Shown here: one piece after another, positions 25,029 to 32,450 of the stretch
Layout: each line of letters begins with the position of its first letter
Numbering within the stretch: position 1 is the first letter of the stretch
DNA from: an uncultured Myxococcales bacterium
GTDB taxonomy: Bacteria; Myxococcota_A; Polyangia; Polyangiales; Polyangiaceae
DNA: 49,211 nt
Assembly: GCA_937872925.1 (NCBI GenBank)
Contig: CALMUT010000359.1
Coordinates: 1 to 49,211 of the forward strand
Direction of reading: 5' to 3'
Position numbers and translations under genes: made by a program
The notes under the pieces: generated by a model
Database searches by the model: none
What the model was told of the DNA's origin: nothing
What the model saw: the letters and a program-made list of their open reading frames with translations, nothing else

Positions 25029-26126
25029 ATGAGCCTGGACGATCTGCGCAAACGCATCGACGCACTGGACGATCGCATCGTCGACTTGCTCGATGAGCGG
25101 GCCAGCCTCGCTGACGCGATTGGCCAACTGAAGACGGAAACGGCTGCGGCAGCCCACGATCCCGAACGGGAGCGGGCTCTTCTGGCTCGACTGGAACAGC
25201 GCGTGGCGCAGCAAGGCGGGCATTTCCCGCCGTCGGCCCTGCGCTCGGTGTTTCGAGAAATCATGAGCGCCTGCCTGGCCCGGCAGAGCGCGTTGGAGAT
25301 CGCCTTCTTGGGCCCGGTCGGTACGTTCACCCAGATGGCAGCGCAGCGAGGTTTTGGCCTGGCGGCGCGCTACGTCGAGTGTGCCACGATCCCCGCGGTA
25401 TTCGACGCCGTGGAGCGAGGGCACGCCCGCTACGGCGTCGTGCCCATCGAGAACTCTACGGAAGGTGGCGTCACCTTCACTCTCGACGAGTTGTTCGTTC
25501 GCGACGTACGCATTTGGGGCGAGATCGAGACAAACATATCCCAGTGTCTGGTGCGCCGCGGCACTGATCTGCAGGGCGTAGTGCGGGTACACTCTCACCC
25601 GCAAGCGCTAGCGCAGTGTCGCAATTGGCTGGGCAAGAATTTGCCTTCCGCACAGTGGGTGGTTGCGCCTTCCACAAGCGCCGCGGCGCGCTTGGCGGCG
25701 GATGATGAAGCGAGTGTGGCCGTGGCGAGTCGACTCGCCGCAGAGTTGGCGGGACTATCTGTCGTGCGCGAGAACATCCAAGACCGCGCCGTCAACGTGA
25801 CGCGCTTCGCCATCTTGTCGCTGACTGGGCAGGACCGGACCGGAAGCGACAAGACCAGCATTGTCTTTTCCCTCAAACACGAGCGCGGGGCGCTGCGCCG
25901 GGCGCTGACGCACCTGGAAAACGCAGGGCTCAATCTGACCCGCATCGAATCCCGACCCCACCCCGAAGCACTCTGGGAGTACCTCTTTTTTACGGATTTC
26001 GAGGGCCATGCGCTGGATCCTGCCGTCACAGACGCGCTCGCAGCACTCGATCTGGAAGTCGGCGCGCTGAAAACCTTGGGTAGCTACCCGCTGGGCCCCC
26101 ATGCCCAGCCGAAGGCCGCGCCCTGA
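25029..26126 (+). CDS. pheA: Bifunctional chorismate mutase / prephenate dehydratase (P-protein)
   Basis: This enzyme converts chorismate to prephenate and then to phenylpyruvate in phenylalanine synthesis. The 365-residue protein has an N-terminal AroQ chorismate mutase domain (about 1-90; LRKRIDALDDRIVDLLDERA), a dehydratase domain beginning IAFLGPVGTFTQMAA and holding PIENSTEGGV and the conserved TRF in NVTRFAIL, and an ACT domain (from about residue 275) with the ESRP motif for feedback binding of phenylalanine. All three modules are intact and of normal length. It starts just after the SCP2 terminator and must use its own promoter inside or near that hairpin. Confidence 0.97.
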   Translation: MSLDDLRKRIDALDDRIVDLLDERASLADAIGQLKTETAAAAHDPERERALLARLEQRVAQQGGHFPPSALRSVFREIMSACLARQSALEIAFLGPVGTFTQMAAQRGFGLAARYVECATIPAVFDAVERGHARYGVVPIENSTEGGVTFTLDELFVRDVRIWGEIETNISQCLVRRGTDLQGVVRVHSHPQALAQCRNWLGKNLPSAQWVVAPSTSAAARLAADDEASVAVASRLAAELAGLSVVRENIQDRAVNVTRFAILSLTGQDRTGSDKTSIVFSLKHERGALRRALTHLENAGLNLTRIESRPHPEALWEYLFFTDFEGHALDPAVTDALAALDLEVGALKTLGSYPLGPHAQPKAAP

Positions 26127-26175
26127 GCTTTACCGGTTGCCTGCCTCGACGTAGGATCCGCACGAGCGCACCTAC

Positions 26176-27030
26176 ATGACGGACGGGCACAAACTGGGCA
26201 AGACCCTGCCGGACGGCGCCGGGACCGTGCCGATGTACGCGCTGGTACATGGGCGCCGCACCATCCCCTTGCCCGAGGGCGAGCTTTTGATTGGACGCGG
26301 AACGGATTGCCACGTCGTTCTAGACAGCGCCCTCGTGTCGCGCCGCCATGCCAAACTGCTGGTGACCGCGGACGGCGTCGTGCTCGTTGATTTGGGAAGC
26401 ATCAACGGAGTGAAGGTCGACTCCCAGGCGATCTCTGGGCGCCTACTACTCAAGGTCGGCGCCCGTATCAGCATAGCGGACGAACTGTTGGAGTTTGTGC
26501 GGCTGGACGACGAGCGCCGCAAGTCCATCACCGCGCCTGAACTGCGCCGCGCAGCAACCCTGGATATTCGCCTTTCGGACCAAGACGAAGAGACAACCAT
26601 GGCGCGGCGCCGCCAAGACCGCTTCGCCCTGCTGGCAGGGCTCGTTGACAAGGCCCTGGCACTCGGGCGGGGCGCGGAAGCCGAGCAACTACTGTCCGGG
26701 ACGCTGGCGGAAGTAGCGAGTGATGCAAAAGCTGGCCGCCTCGCGCCGGACCTGGCTGAGAAAGCAGCGCGCTACGGGCTGCTCCTGGCCAACGCCACCA
26801 AGAAGGCCGGCTGGATCGACTACATCATCGACGTATATTCCAGTCTGAATCGGCCGCTGCCTTTGGATATTGTGGACGAATTGCACGGCCTGTTGCGTCG
26901 GATCCCCGGCGTGAGCCGCAGCGGATTCGAGCGCTATGTGCGCGCCTTGGCCGGTGCGTCTCTGCCCCCGACGGAGCGATTCGCGGTGAGGCGCCTCGAG
27001 GGTCTGCTGCGCGTGCTGATTTCGAGTTGA
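26176..27030 (+). CDS. FHA-domain protein
   Basis: The product is 284 residues. An FHA domain occupies about residues 36-105 with LIGRGTDCHVVLD, SRRHAKL and LGSINGVKV, the conserved Gly-Arg, Ser-x-x-His and Asn-Gly positions that bind phosphothreonine peptides. A linker with several Thr residues follows, then a helical C-terminal domain (about 145-284) of unknown family. There is no signal or membrane segment. Such proteins read Ser/Thr kinase output in myxobacteria; a kinase gene lies 5.4 kb downstream in this window but no direct link is shown. The gene converges on the FKBP gene with 11 bp between stops. Confidence 0.9.
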   Translation: MTDGHKLGKTLPDGAGTVPMYALVHGRRTIPLPEGELLIGRGTDCHVVLDSALVSRRHAKLLVTADGVVLVDLGSINGVKVDSQAISGRLLLKVGARISIADELLEFVRLDDERRKSITAPELRRAATLDIRLSDQDEETTMARRRQDRFALLAGLVDKALALGRGAEAEQLLSGTLAEVASDAKAGRLAPDLAEKAARYGLLLANATKKAGWIDYIIDVYSSLNRPLPLDIVDELHGLLRRIPGVSRSGFERYVRALAGASLPPTERFAVRRLEGLLRVLISS

Positions 27031-27041
27031 GCCAGGCGCGA

Positions 27042-27536
27042 CTACTTTACGATTTCGATCAACTCCACGTCGAACTGTAGCGTCGCGTCCGGAGGGATCT
27101 TCGGCGGACTCCCTCGCTTGCCGTAAGCCATGGGGCCGGGGATGGTCAGCTTGCGCTGGCCACCTTTTTTCATCCCCGGGATCCCTTCGTCCCAGCCTTG
27201 AATCACGGCGCCTGCACCAAGGGTGAACTGGAACGGTTCATCGCGATCTCGGGAGCTGTCGAATTTGGTGCCATCGAGCAACGTGCCCGTATAGTGCACC
27301 TTCACCGTATCCCCCTTCTTGGCCGCCGCACCCTTGCCGACCTTGACGTCTTCGGTCTGGAGTTTGTCGGTGCCCGCTTCCGCTTCAGCGCCGAGCTCCG
27401 GCGCAGCGCTCGATTCGGCGCTCGCCACCGGCTCGGGGGTCGCCGTCGCCCGCGGCCGCGACTCCGGCTCCGGGACTTTGTCGCATGCAAAGAGCAGGGG
27501 TAAGGAGAGACTGAGGAGAGCCAGGCTACGTTTCAT
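27042..27536 (-). CDS. FKBP-type peptidyl-prolyl isomerase, lipoprotein
   Basis: FKBP domains catalyse cis-trans isomerisation at proline and assist folding. The 164-residue protein starts at ATG 27536, giving MKRSLALLSLSLPLLFAC, a lipoprotein signal with lipobox LFAC; a longer frame to 27572 adds 12 implausible residues. A Pro/Ala/Glu-rich linker of about 50 residues follows. The single FKBP domain then reads VKVHYTGTLLDGTKFDSS, PFQFTLGAGAVIQGWDEGI and KLTIPGPMAYGKRG, with conserved Tyr, Phe and Trp pocket residues. It should act in the periplasm attached to a membrane. Confidence 0.95.
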   Translation of the reverse strand: MKRSLALLSLSLPLLFACDKVPEPESRPRATATPEPVASAESSAAPELGAEAEAGTDKLQTEDVKVGKGAAAKKGDTVKVHYTGTLLDGTKFDSSRDRDEPFQFTLGAGAVIQGWDEGIPGMKKGGQRKLTIPGPMAYGKRGSPPKIPPDATLQFDVELIEIVK

Positions 27537-27620
27537 GGGTCCGGGCCTACAACAGGTACCCGCGCATGCCAACGACGCGATCTAGGCGCTGCCACCCAGG
27601 GCTGGTGTAAGCTGCGCTCC

Positions 27621-28784
27621 GTGGCAAGAAACCGGCGCCCGTGGGCTAGGTGGCTCGCCGGTACGGCGCTCCTGCTGTGCGGCGCTCTCAGCGTTTGGGC
27701 GCTGGTGCGTGGCACCAAGGGCGATGCCACCGAAACCCCTTCCGCGCAGCCGGCCCCAACCGCACCCGAGCGCCTATTCGTTGTGGACGTGCACGTGCCC
27801 CTTTCCTCACGAGGGATCCCGCGGCTCACCCAGCTGACGCAACGCTACGGTTTCGACCACGTCGTCAACCTGTCAGGTGGACACCCACTGGACAATCTGC
27901 CGGCGCAGGTCCGCGCCGCGCGCGCCTCGGGGGGTCGTGTGACCGTGTTTACGAGTCTCGCCTACGAACAAGCTGAGGCCCCCGGCTACGGACCACGCAT
28001 GGCCAAGGCGCTCCGCCTTGCCCACGAGCAAGGTGCGCGCGGCCTCAAGATCGCCAAGGCCCTCGGCCTGGGTCTGCCCGGGCCCGATGGGCGTTTGATC
28101 CCCGTGGACGATCCGGAACTCGACATCGTCTTCGAGACGGCGGCAGAGCTGAAGATGCCCGTCGCGATCCATTCCGGCGACCCGAAGGCGTTTTGGCTTC
28201 CCATAGACACGAAGAACGAACGCTATGCCGAGCTCTCCGCCCATCCGGGCTGGTCCCAATATGGGCAGGACGTGCCAAGCTTCGACGAGATCTTGAATCA
28301 ACTCGAGCGCCGTGTTGCGAGGCACCCGCGCACAACCTTCGTGTCGGTGCATTTCGGCAATGCAGCCGAAGAGCCCGACCGCGTTGCCCGGGCGCTACGC
28401 AAGTACCCAAATCTGTACATCGACACCGCCGCTCGCATTCCGGAAATGGGACGCCACCCGCCAGAGAAAATGCGGGCCTTCTTCGAAGAGTTCCAAGACC
28501 GCATTCTATTCGGCTCGGATCTAGGAGTCGGACCCGAGCCCAGCCCGCTTTTTTTGGGGTCCAGCGGTAGCGAGCCACCCACCCCGGAAGAAACGCAGCT
28601 CTTCTTCACCGCGACTCGGCGCTACTTCGAAACGCGCGACGAACAGTTTGCGCACCCGACGCCGATCCAGGGCAGCTGGAAGATCGATGGCATCGGACTG
28701 TCCAGGGCCATCCTGAAGAAGCTCTACGGAGAAAACGCCAAACGCGTACTGACCCTAGACCTGCCAGACGCGCAGCCTCGCTGA
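27621..28784 (+). CDS. Amidohydrolase-2-like protein lacking part of the metal site
   Basis: The 387-residue product starts at GTG 27621 with a basic N-terminus and one hydrophobic segment (LAGTALLLCGALSVWAL), so it is exported or anchored. The rest resembles the amidohydrolase 2 (TIM-barrel) family: VNLSGG, GLKIAK with a lysine, VAIHSGD, FVSVHFGN and the strand RILFGSDLG, whose Asp is a usual metal or catalytic ligand. The first family motif, normally D-x-H-x-H, reads VDVHVPLS here, so the second His is replaced by Pro. That may alter or abolish metal binding. Neighbours give no substrate clue, and its stop is 10 bp from that of the convergent MFS gene. Confidence 0.82.
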   Translation: MARNRRPWARWLAGTALLLCGALSVWALVRGTKGDATETPSAQPAPTAPERLFVVDVHVPLSSRGIPRLTQLTQRYGFDHVVNLSGGHPLDNLPAQVRAARASGGRVTVFTSLAYEQAEAPGYGPRMAKALRLAHEQGARGLKIAKALGLGLPGPDGRLIPVDDPELDIVFETAAELKMPVAIHSGDPKAFWLPIDTKNERYAELSAHPGWSQYGQDVPSFDEILNQLERRVARHPRTTFVSVHFGNAAEEPDRVARALRKYPNLYIDTAARIPEMGRHPPEKMRAFFEEFQDRILFGSDLGVGPEPSPLFLGSSGSEPPTPEETQLFFTATRRYFETRDEQFAHPTPIQGSWKIDGIGLSRAILKKLYGENAKRVLTLDLPDAQPR

Positions 28785-28794
28785 GTCCGATACG

Positions 28795-29943
28795 CTACCC
28801 GTCCGCAGGCCGAGGGCGGTCAAGGGTTGCGAAGAACGCACCGGATAGGGCGACGGCGCCAAAGACGAACCACATCGTCGTATATCCGAAACGCTCGGCG
28901 AGCTCTCCGGCACCGAACGCAGCCAAGGTTACGCCCACATTGAACGCCAGGTTGAAGGCGGCCATGGCGCGTGCCCGCGCCGAGGCCGGCACACCCTCGA
29001 CAAATAGCGCGTTCAGCGAGGGATAGCTCATGCCATGGGCAGCACCGAAGACCGCCCCCGTGAGCACCAGCGCCAGGGGCGATGCCGTGAAGCCCAGGGT
29101 CAGCACGGCGCACCCAAAGGCGAAGGTCGCAACGACGGCCACCCGATGGTGGCCGATACGGTCGCCCAATCCTCCCATGACAAGGCGCACGGCTATTGCC
29201 AGGACCACGTAGCTAACGAAAAACGGCGTATGCACGCCCAACCCGCGGGCCCGCACAAACACGCTCATGAAGTGGATGGCAGCTCCAAAGCCACAAGCTG
29301 CAGTGAAAGCCGCGCACAAGGCACCCAGTGCAGCGGGGCGCCGCAGCATTTGCAGCGTCGAATAGCGCACCTCCTTCGGATCGCCGCGACTGCCGGTTTC
29401 TCCAACGCTCCAGAACAAGACCAAGGCGAGGATTGCCACCGCCGCCGCCGCGACAAATAGCCCGGTGAAGGCAACGTGCAGGGTGACGAGCTCCGCAACA
29501 CTGGGACCTACTGCATGCGCAGCGAGGGTCGCGGTACCGAAGATCGCAATGGACCGACCCAACTGCCCCTCGGGAGCCAGATCGACGATCAATGCATTCG
29601 TGGAAACGAAGACCAACGAGAAGCCAAGCCCTTGCAGTAGGCGCAAGGCATAGACCAAGGCGCCCAGATCGCGCACCAGCACAAAACCCAGCGCGGCCGC
29701 ACACCACAGCAGCGCCCCTAGGGCGAGGAATGGCCGACGGCCGTAGCGGTCTGCCAGCGCGCCGGTCAAAGGGATCGCCCACAAGGACACGGCGCCGAAA
29801 CTGCCCATGACACGGCCGACTTCTGCCCGACCTGCACCCAGGGCCTCTAAATGGACTGGCAGCGTGAAGAAGCTCGTGACGCTCACGAAAAAGCAGAAGT
29901 TGGCCAGGGTTGCCAGCCAAAGCCGGCGGCGCCGATCGAGCAT
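28795..29943 (-). CDS. MFS transporter
   Basis: The 382-residue protein is very hydrophobic with about twelve membrane segments. The first cytoplasmic loop carries GALADRYGRRPFLALGA, the G-x3-D-R-x-G-R-R signature of the major facilitator superfamily, and a counterpart, GGLGDRIGHHRVAV, occurs in the second half. No substrate can be deduced; it most resembles drug or metabolite efflux-type carriers. The start at 29943 lies 54 bp from the divergent DUF502 gene start. Confidence 0.92.
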   Translation of the reverse strand: MLDRRRRLWLATLANFCFFVSVTSFFTLPVHLEALGAGRAEVGRVMGSFGAVSLWAIPLTGALADRYGRRPFLALGALLWCAAALGFVLVRDLGALVYALRLLQGLGFSLVFVSTNALIVDLAPEGQLGRSIAIFGTATLAAHAVGPSVAELVTLHVAFTGLFVAAAAVAILALVLFWSVGETGSRGDPKEVRYSTLQMLRRPAALGALCAAFTAACGFGAAIHFMSVFVRARGLGVHTPFFVSYVVLAIAVRLVMGGLGDRIGHHRVAVVATFAFGCAVLTLGFTASPLALVLTGAVFGAAHGMSYPSLNALFVEGVPASARARAMAAFNLAFNVGVTLAAFGAGELAERFGYTTMWFVFGAVALSGAFFATLDRPRPADG

Positions 29944-29997
29944 CAGGATCCGCAGCCCTTTTCGGCGACGACGGCATTGGCTATGTGTCGCTGCGAC

Positions 29998-30630
29998 ATG
30001 AAGACGCTACTTGGATACTTCTGGCGCGGATGTTTGGTGCTGGCCCCTGTGGGCATCACTTTCTACATCGCCTGGGTCACTGTCGTCGCGATCGATGAGT
30101 TCATGCCGGTCGGCATTCCTGGGCTCGGTTTTTTGCTGACGTTGTTGCTCGTGACAGCCGTTGGCTTCGCCACATCCAACGTCGTCGGCAACGCCGTGGT
30201 GCGCCAGCTGGAACGTTGGCTCTCGCGTGTGCCGTTGGTAAAGCTGATGTACTCGTCCATCCGCGACCTGATCAATGCGTTCGTGGGTGAGAAGAAGCGC
30301 TTCGACCGCCCGGTTCTGGTATCCCTGCAAGGCGACGCAGACACCTGCGTACTTGGTTTCGTCACGCGCGAAAGCCTGGGGCCGCTGAAGCTGGCAGACC
30401 ATGTCGCAGTGTACTTTCCGCAGAGCTACAACTTCGCTGGCAATCTGCTGGTCGTCCCCAAGTCCCGGGTCAAAAATGTCGAGGCGTCGCCCGGCGACGT
30501 GATGGCCTTCATCGTTTCCGGCGGCGTGTCCGGCCTGGGGATCGGTGAGCATGCCCTCAGTCGCCCCCCACCGGCTCCGCGGCCGCCACCCGCTGAACGA
30601 ACCCTGCTGGGCTTAGGGCCGAAAAAATAG
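29998..30630 (+). CDS. DUF502 family membrane protein
   Basis: The 210-residue product begins MKTLLGYFWRGCLVLAPVG, the normal start of DUF502 proteins, so ATG 29998 is chosen over upstream frames that overlap the MFS gene. Two membrane helices (about 9-28 and 38-60) are followed by a soluble region with VPLVKLMYSSIRDLINAF and GFVTRESLG, both typical of the family. The C-terminus is Pro-rich. Function of the family is unknown in bacteria. Its stop is 2 bp from that of the convergent SDR gene. Confidence 0.9.
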   Translation: MKTLLGYFWRGCLVLAPVGITFYIAWVTVVAIDEFMPVGIPGLGFLLTLLLVTAVGFATSNVVGNAVVRQLERWLSRVPLVKLMYSSIRDLINAFVGEKKRFDRPVLVSLQGDADTCVLGFVTRESLGPLKLADHVAVYFPQSYNFAGNLLVVPKSRVKNVEASPGDVMAFIVSGGVSGLGIGEHALSRPPPAPRPPPAERTLLGLGPKK

Positions 30631-30632
30631 CC

Positions 30633-31439
30633 TCAGCCCATCATTTCTAGAAAACCGGTGGCGCCCATCAGCGACTGCCCGCCGTCCGCCACGATGGTCG
30701 TGCCCGTGATGAAGCCCGCAGCGTCCGAACACAGGAAAACCGCCAGGTCTGCGATTTCCTGAACGGTCCCGAAGCGACCCACGGGCATCTTTGCAGTGAG
30801 CTGCTCCCGCGCCCCGGATTCGGTCGGCGCAAGCCTGCGCATGCCTTCGGTGTCGTCGATGGGTCCTGGCGCGATGGCGTTGACGCGCACCTTCGATTTG
30901 CCCCATTCCAAAGCCAGGTCCTGAGTCAGCTTCGCGATGCCGGCTTTTGCCGCGCCGGCGTGGCATTGCAACGGTGTGGGAACCCAGGCCTGCGTCGCGG
31001 TAACGCTCAAGATGCTGCCACCGCGCACCGAGAGTTGCTCAAACGCTGCGCGGCAGGTGTTGAACGTTCCGAGCAAGTCGATATCAATCACCGCCTTAAA
31101 GCCGTTGGCCGACAAACTCGCCGCCGGAGCGATGAAGTTCCCCGCAGCAGAACACACCACAATATCCAGCCCACCGAACACCTTCGCCGTTTCGTTCACT
31201 GCGCTCTGCAGTGCGTCAAAGTCACGGACGTCGAGAGCGTGCACGGCAGCTTCGGAGCCAACACCGCGCACTTCCTCGGCAACGGCTTCAAGTTTCTGAG
31301 CTGTGCGCCCGACCAGCGCTAGCTTGGCGCCCTGTTGTGCTAGTCCCAAGGCGATACCGCGCCCAATCCCGCTCCCTCCCCCGGTGACCAGGGCAACGCG
31401 TCCGGCCAGCAGACCGTCCCGAAAGATGCGGCTGCTCAT
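30633..31439 (-). CDS. SDR-family oxidoreductase, 2,4-dienoyl-CoA reductase-like
   Basis: The enzyme (268 residues from ATG 31439) has the classical TGGGSGIGRG cofactor motif at residues 19-28 and ends GFITGTTIVADGG. At the active site the usual YxxxK reads H-AGAAK (segment QCHAGAAKAG), so the catalytic Tyr of ordinary SDRs is replaced. The same QxHAGxAKA pattern, the ALEWG helix and the following NAIAPGPIDDTEGMRRL match peroxisomal-type 2,4-dienoyl-CoA reductases, which use a different residue set, so the change is family-typical rather than decay. The role would be NADPH-dependent reduction during breakdown of unsaturated fatty acids. The ATG overlaps by 4 bp the stop of the upstream membrane protein gene. 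Confidence 0.87.
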   Translation of the reverse strand: MSSRIFRDGLLAGRVALVTGGGSGIGRGIALGLAQQGAKLALVGRTAQKLEAVAEEVRGVGSEAAVHALDVRDFDALQSAVNETAKVFGGLDIVVCSAAGNFIAPAASLSANGFKAVIDIDLLGTFNTCRAAFEQLSVRGGSILSVTATQAWVPTPLQCHAGAAKAGIAKLTQDLALEWGKSKVRVNAIAPGPIDDTEGMRRLAPTESGAREQLTAKMPVGRFGTVQEIADLAVFLCSDAAGFITGTTIVADGGQSLMGATGFLEMMG

Positions 31440-31903
31440 CCTTGCCCCGCTCCCCAACCCCCGGGTGGACCGGCGGCTTGGATGCCTTGCTGTGGTGCTC
31501 CCCAGGGCGCACCCGGTGGGGCCGCGATACGGTTCGAAAGTGGCGTCCACAAGGACTGGAATAAGTAGTTCTGACGATTCTGCCAATCCTGGTAACCCAA
31601 ATAGAGCAGCACGAGCGCGATGGGAAAAAAGAACAACCAGGCCACCAAGATGATCACGACGGAGTTCGTTTCGAAGTCTGGCGCGACACGAATCGAGCAG
31701 TAGCTACCGCCCTGACCGGGATTCAAGGTGATGCTGACCTTGGGCACCATGCCGTAACTCGCCAAGCTGCCGCGACCACTCCACTGAGTCGGACCGGTTT
31801 GCTGCAGCGGGATCCCACTCTGGTACAGCACGGATGACATTGACTGCACCAACGTCTGCTGGTCATCGCCGCTCAAGAACTTCTGGTCCGTCTTGTCGAG
31901 CAT
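31436..31903 (-). CDS. Small membrane protein of unknown function
   Basis: The 155-residue protein has a soluble N-terminal domain of about 80 residues (LVQSMSSVLYQSGIPLQQTG; VSITLNPGQGGSYCSIRVAP), one long hydrophobic stretch (SVVIILVAWLFFFPIALVLL) and a Gly/Pro/Ala-rich C-terminal tail. No family is recognised. It lies between a TerB-like gene (6 bp upstream) and the SDR gene (4 bp overlap), so the three should be one operon. The TerB-like partner suggests a membrane-associated stress or structural role rather than fatty acid metabolism; this is inference. Confidence 0.8.
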   Translation of the reverse strand: MLDKTDQKFLSGDDQQTLVQSMSSVLYQSGIPLQQTGPTQWSGRGSLASYGMVPKVSITLNPGQGGSYCSIRVAPDFETNSVVIILVAWLFFFPIALVLLYLGYQDWQNRQNYLFQSLWTPLSNRIAAPPGAPWGAPQQGIQAAGPPGGWGAGQG

Positions 31904-31909
31904 GCGCGT

Positions 31910-32320
31910 CTACTCCACGGATTCGAGGACGTTGGATCCGAGCTGCAGCGCGCCGTCCTTGACGGAGTCAAGAATGGAGCTAGCGGTCTCGTCGTCCAGC
32001 TCCAGTATTTTGATCAGTTGGATCAGGAGTTCGCGCTCACCTTCGCTTTGCTCGCCATCGGCATGGGCGAGTAGTGCGGCGTTCGCCAGCAAGAGCTCCT
32101 TGTCCTCGTCGGTGAGGTCCGCGGTGGGGATGTCCGCCGCCAGGGTGCGCTTTTTCTTCGCGTACTCCAGGATTTCCTTTTCTTCGTCCTCGCTGGCGTC
32201 AAATCCGGCGAGCAGCCCCTCGATGACGTGCTCTTCGACCTCTTCCACCTTGCCGTCAGCCCAGGCTACGGCCACCAGCGACTTCACGATGCATTTCTCG
32301 TTCGGCGTCATAAGGGGCAC
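31910..32320 (-). CDS. TerB-like protein
   Basis: The 136-residue acidic, helical protein has two copies of the TerB signature: VAWADGKVEEVEEHVI near the N-terminus and LLAHADGEQSEGERELL in the second half. In TerB proteins these ADG-containing segments form a metal-binding site on a helical bundle. The family is linked to tellurite resistance and to wider membrane-associated stress responses. A start three codons downstream (MTPNEK) is equally possible. First gene of a three-gene minus-strand operon. Confidence 0.88.
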   Translation of the reverse strand: MPLMTPNEKCIVKSLVAVAWADGKVEEVEEHVIEGLLAGFDASEDEEKEILEYAKKKRTLAADIPTADLTDEDKELLLANAALLAHADGEQSEGERELLIQLIKILELDDETASSILDSVKDGALQLGSNVLESVE

Positions 32321-32450
32321 GATAACGCGAAACCCCTACCGTTGTGGCCATTGCTTTCCGGGCAGAGCAGGGAAAAACTGACTGCCGGGAGCGTACAGTA
32401 GGCGGCCTGGTGCCTCCGGCCGGACCCGAGGCAGCAATCCCCAGGAATTT

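Noticed and set aside
30900..30990. Loss of the catalytic Tyr in the SDR active site as a sign of decay
   Set aside because: The HAGxAK pattern is the norm in peroxisomal-type 2,4-dienoyl-CoA reductases, so the enzyme is probably functional.
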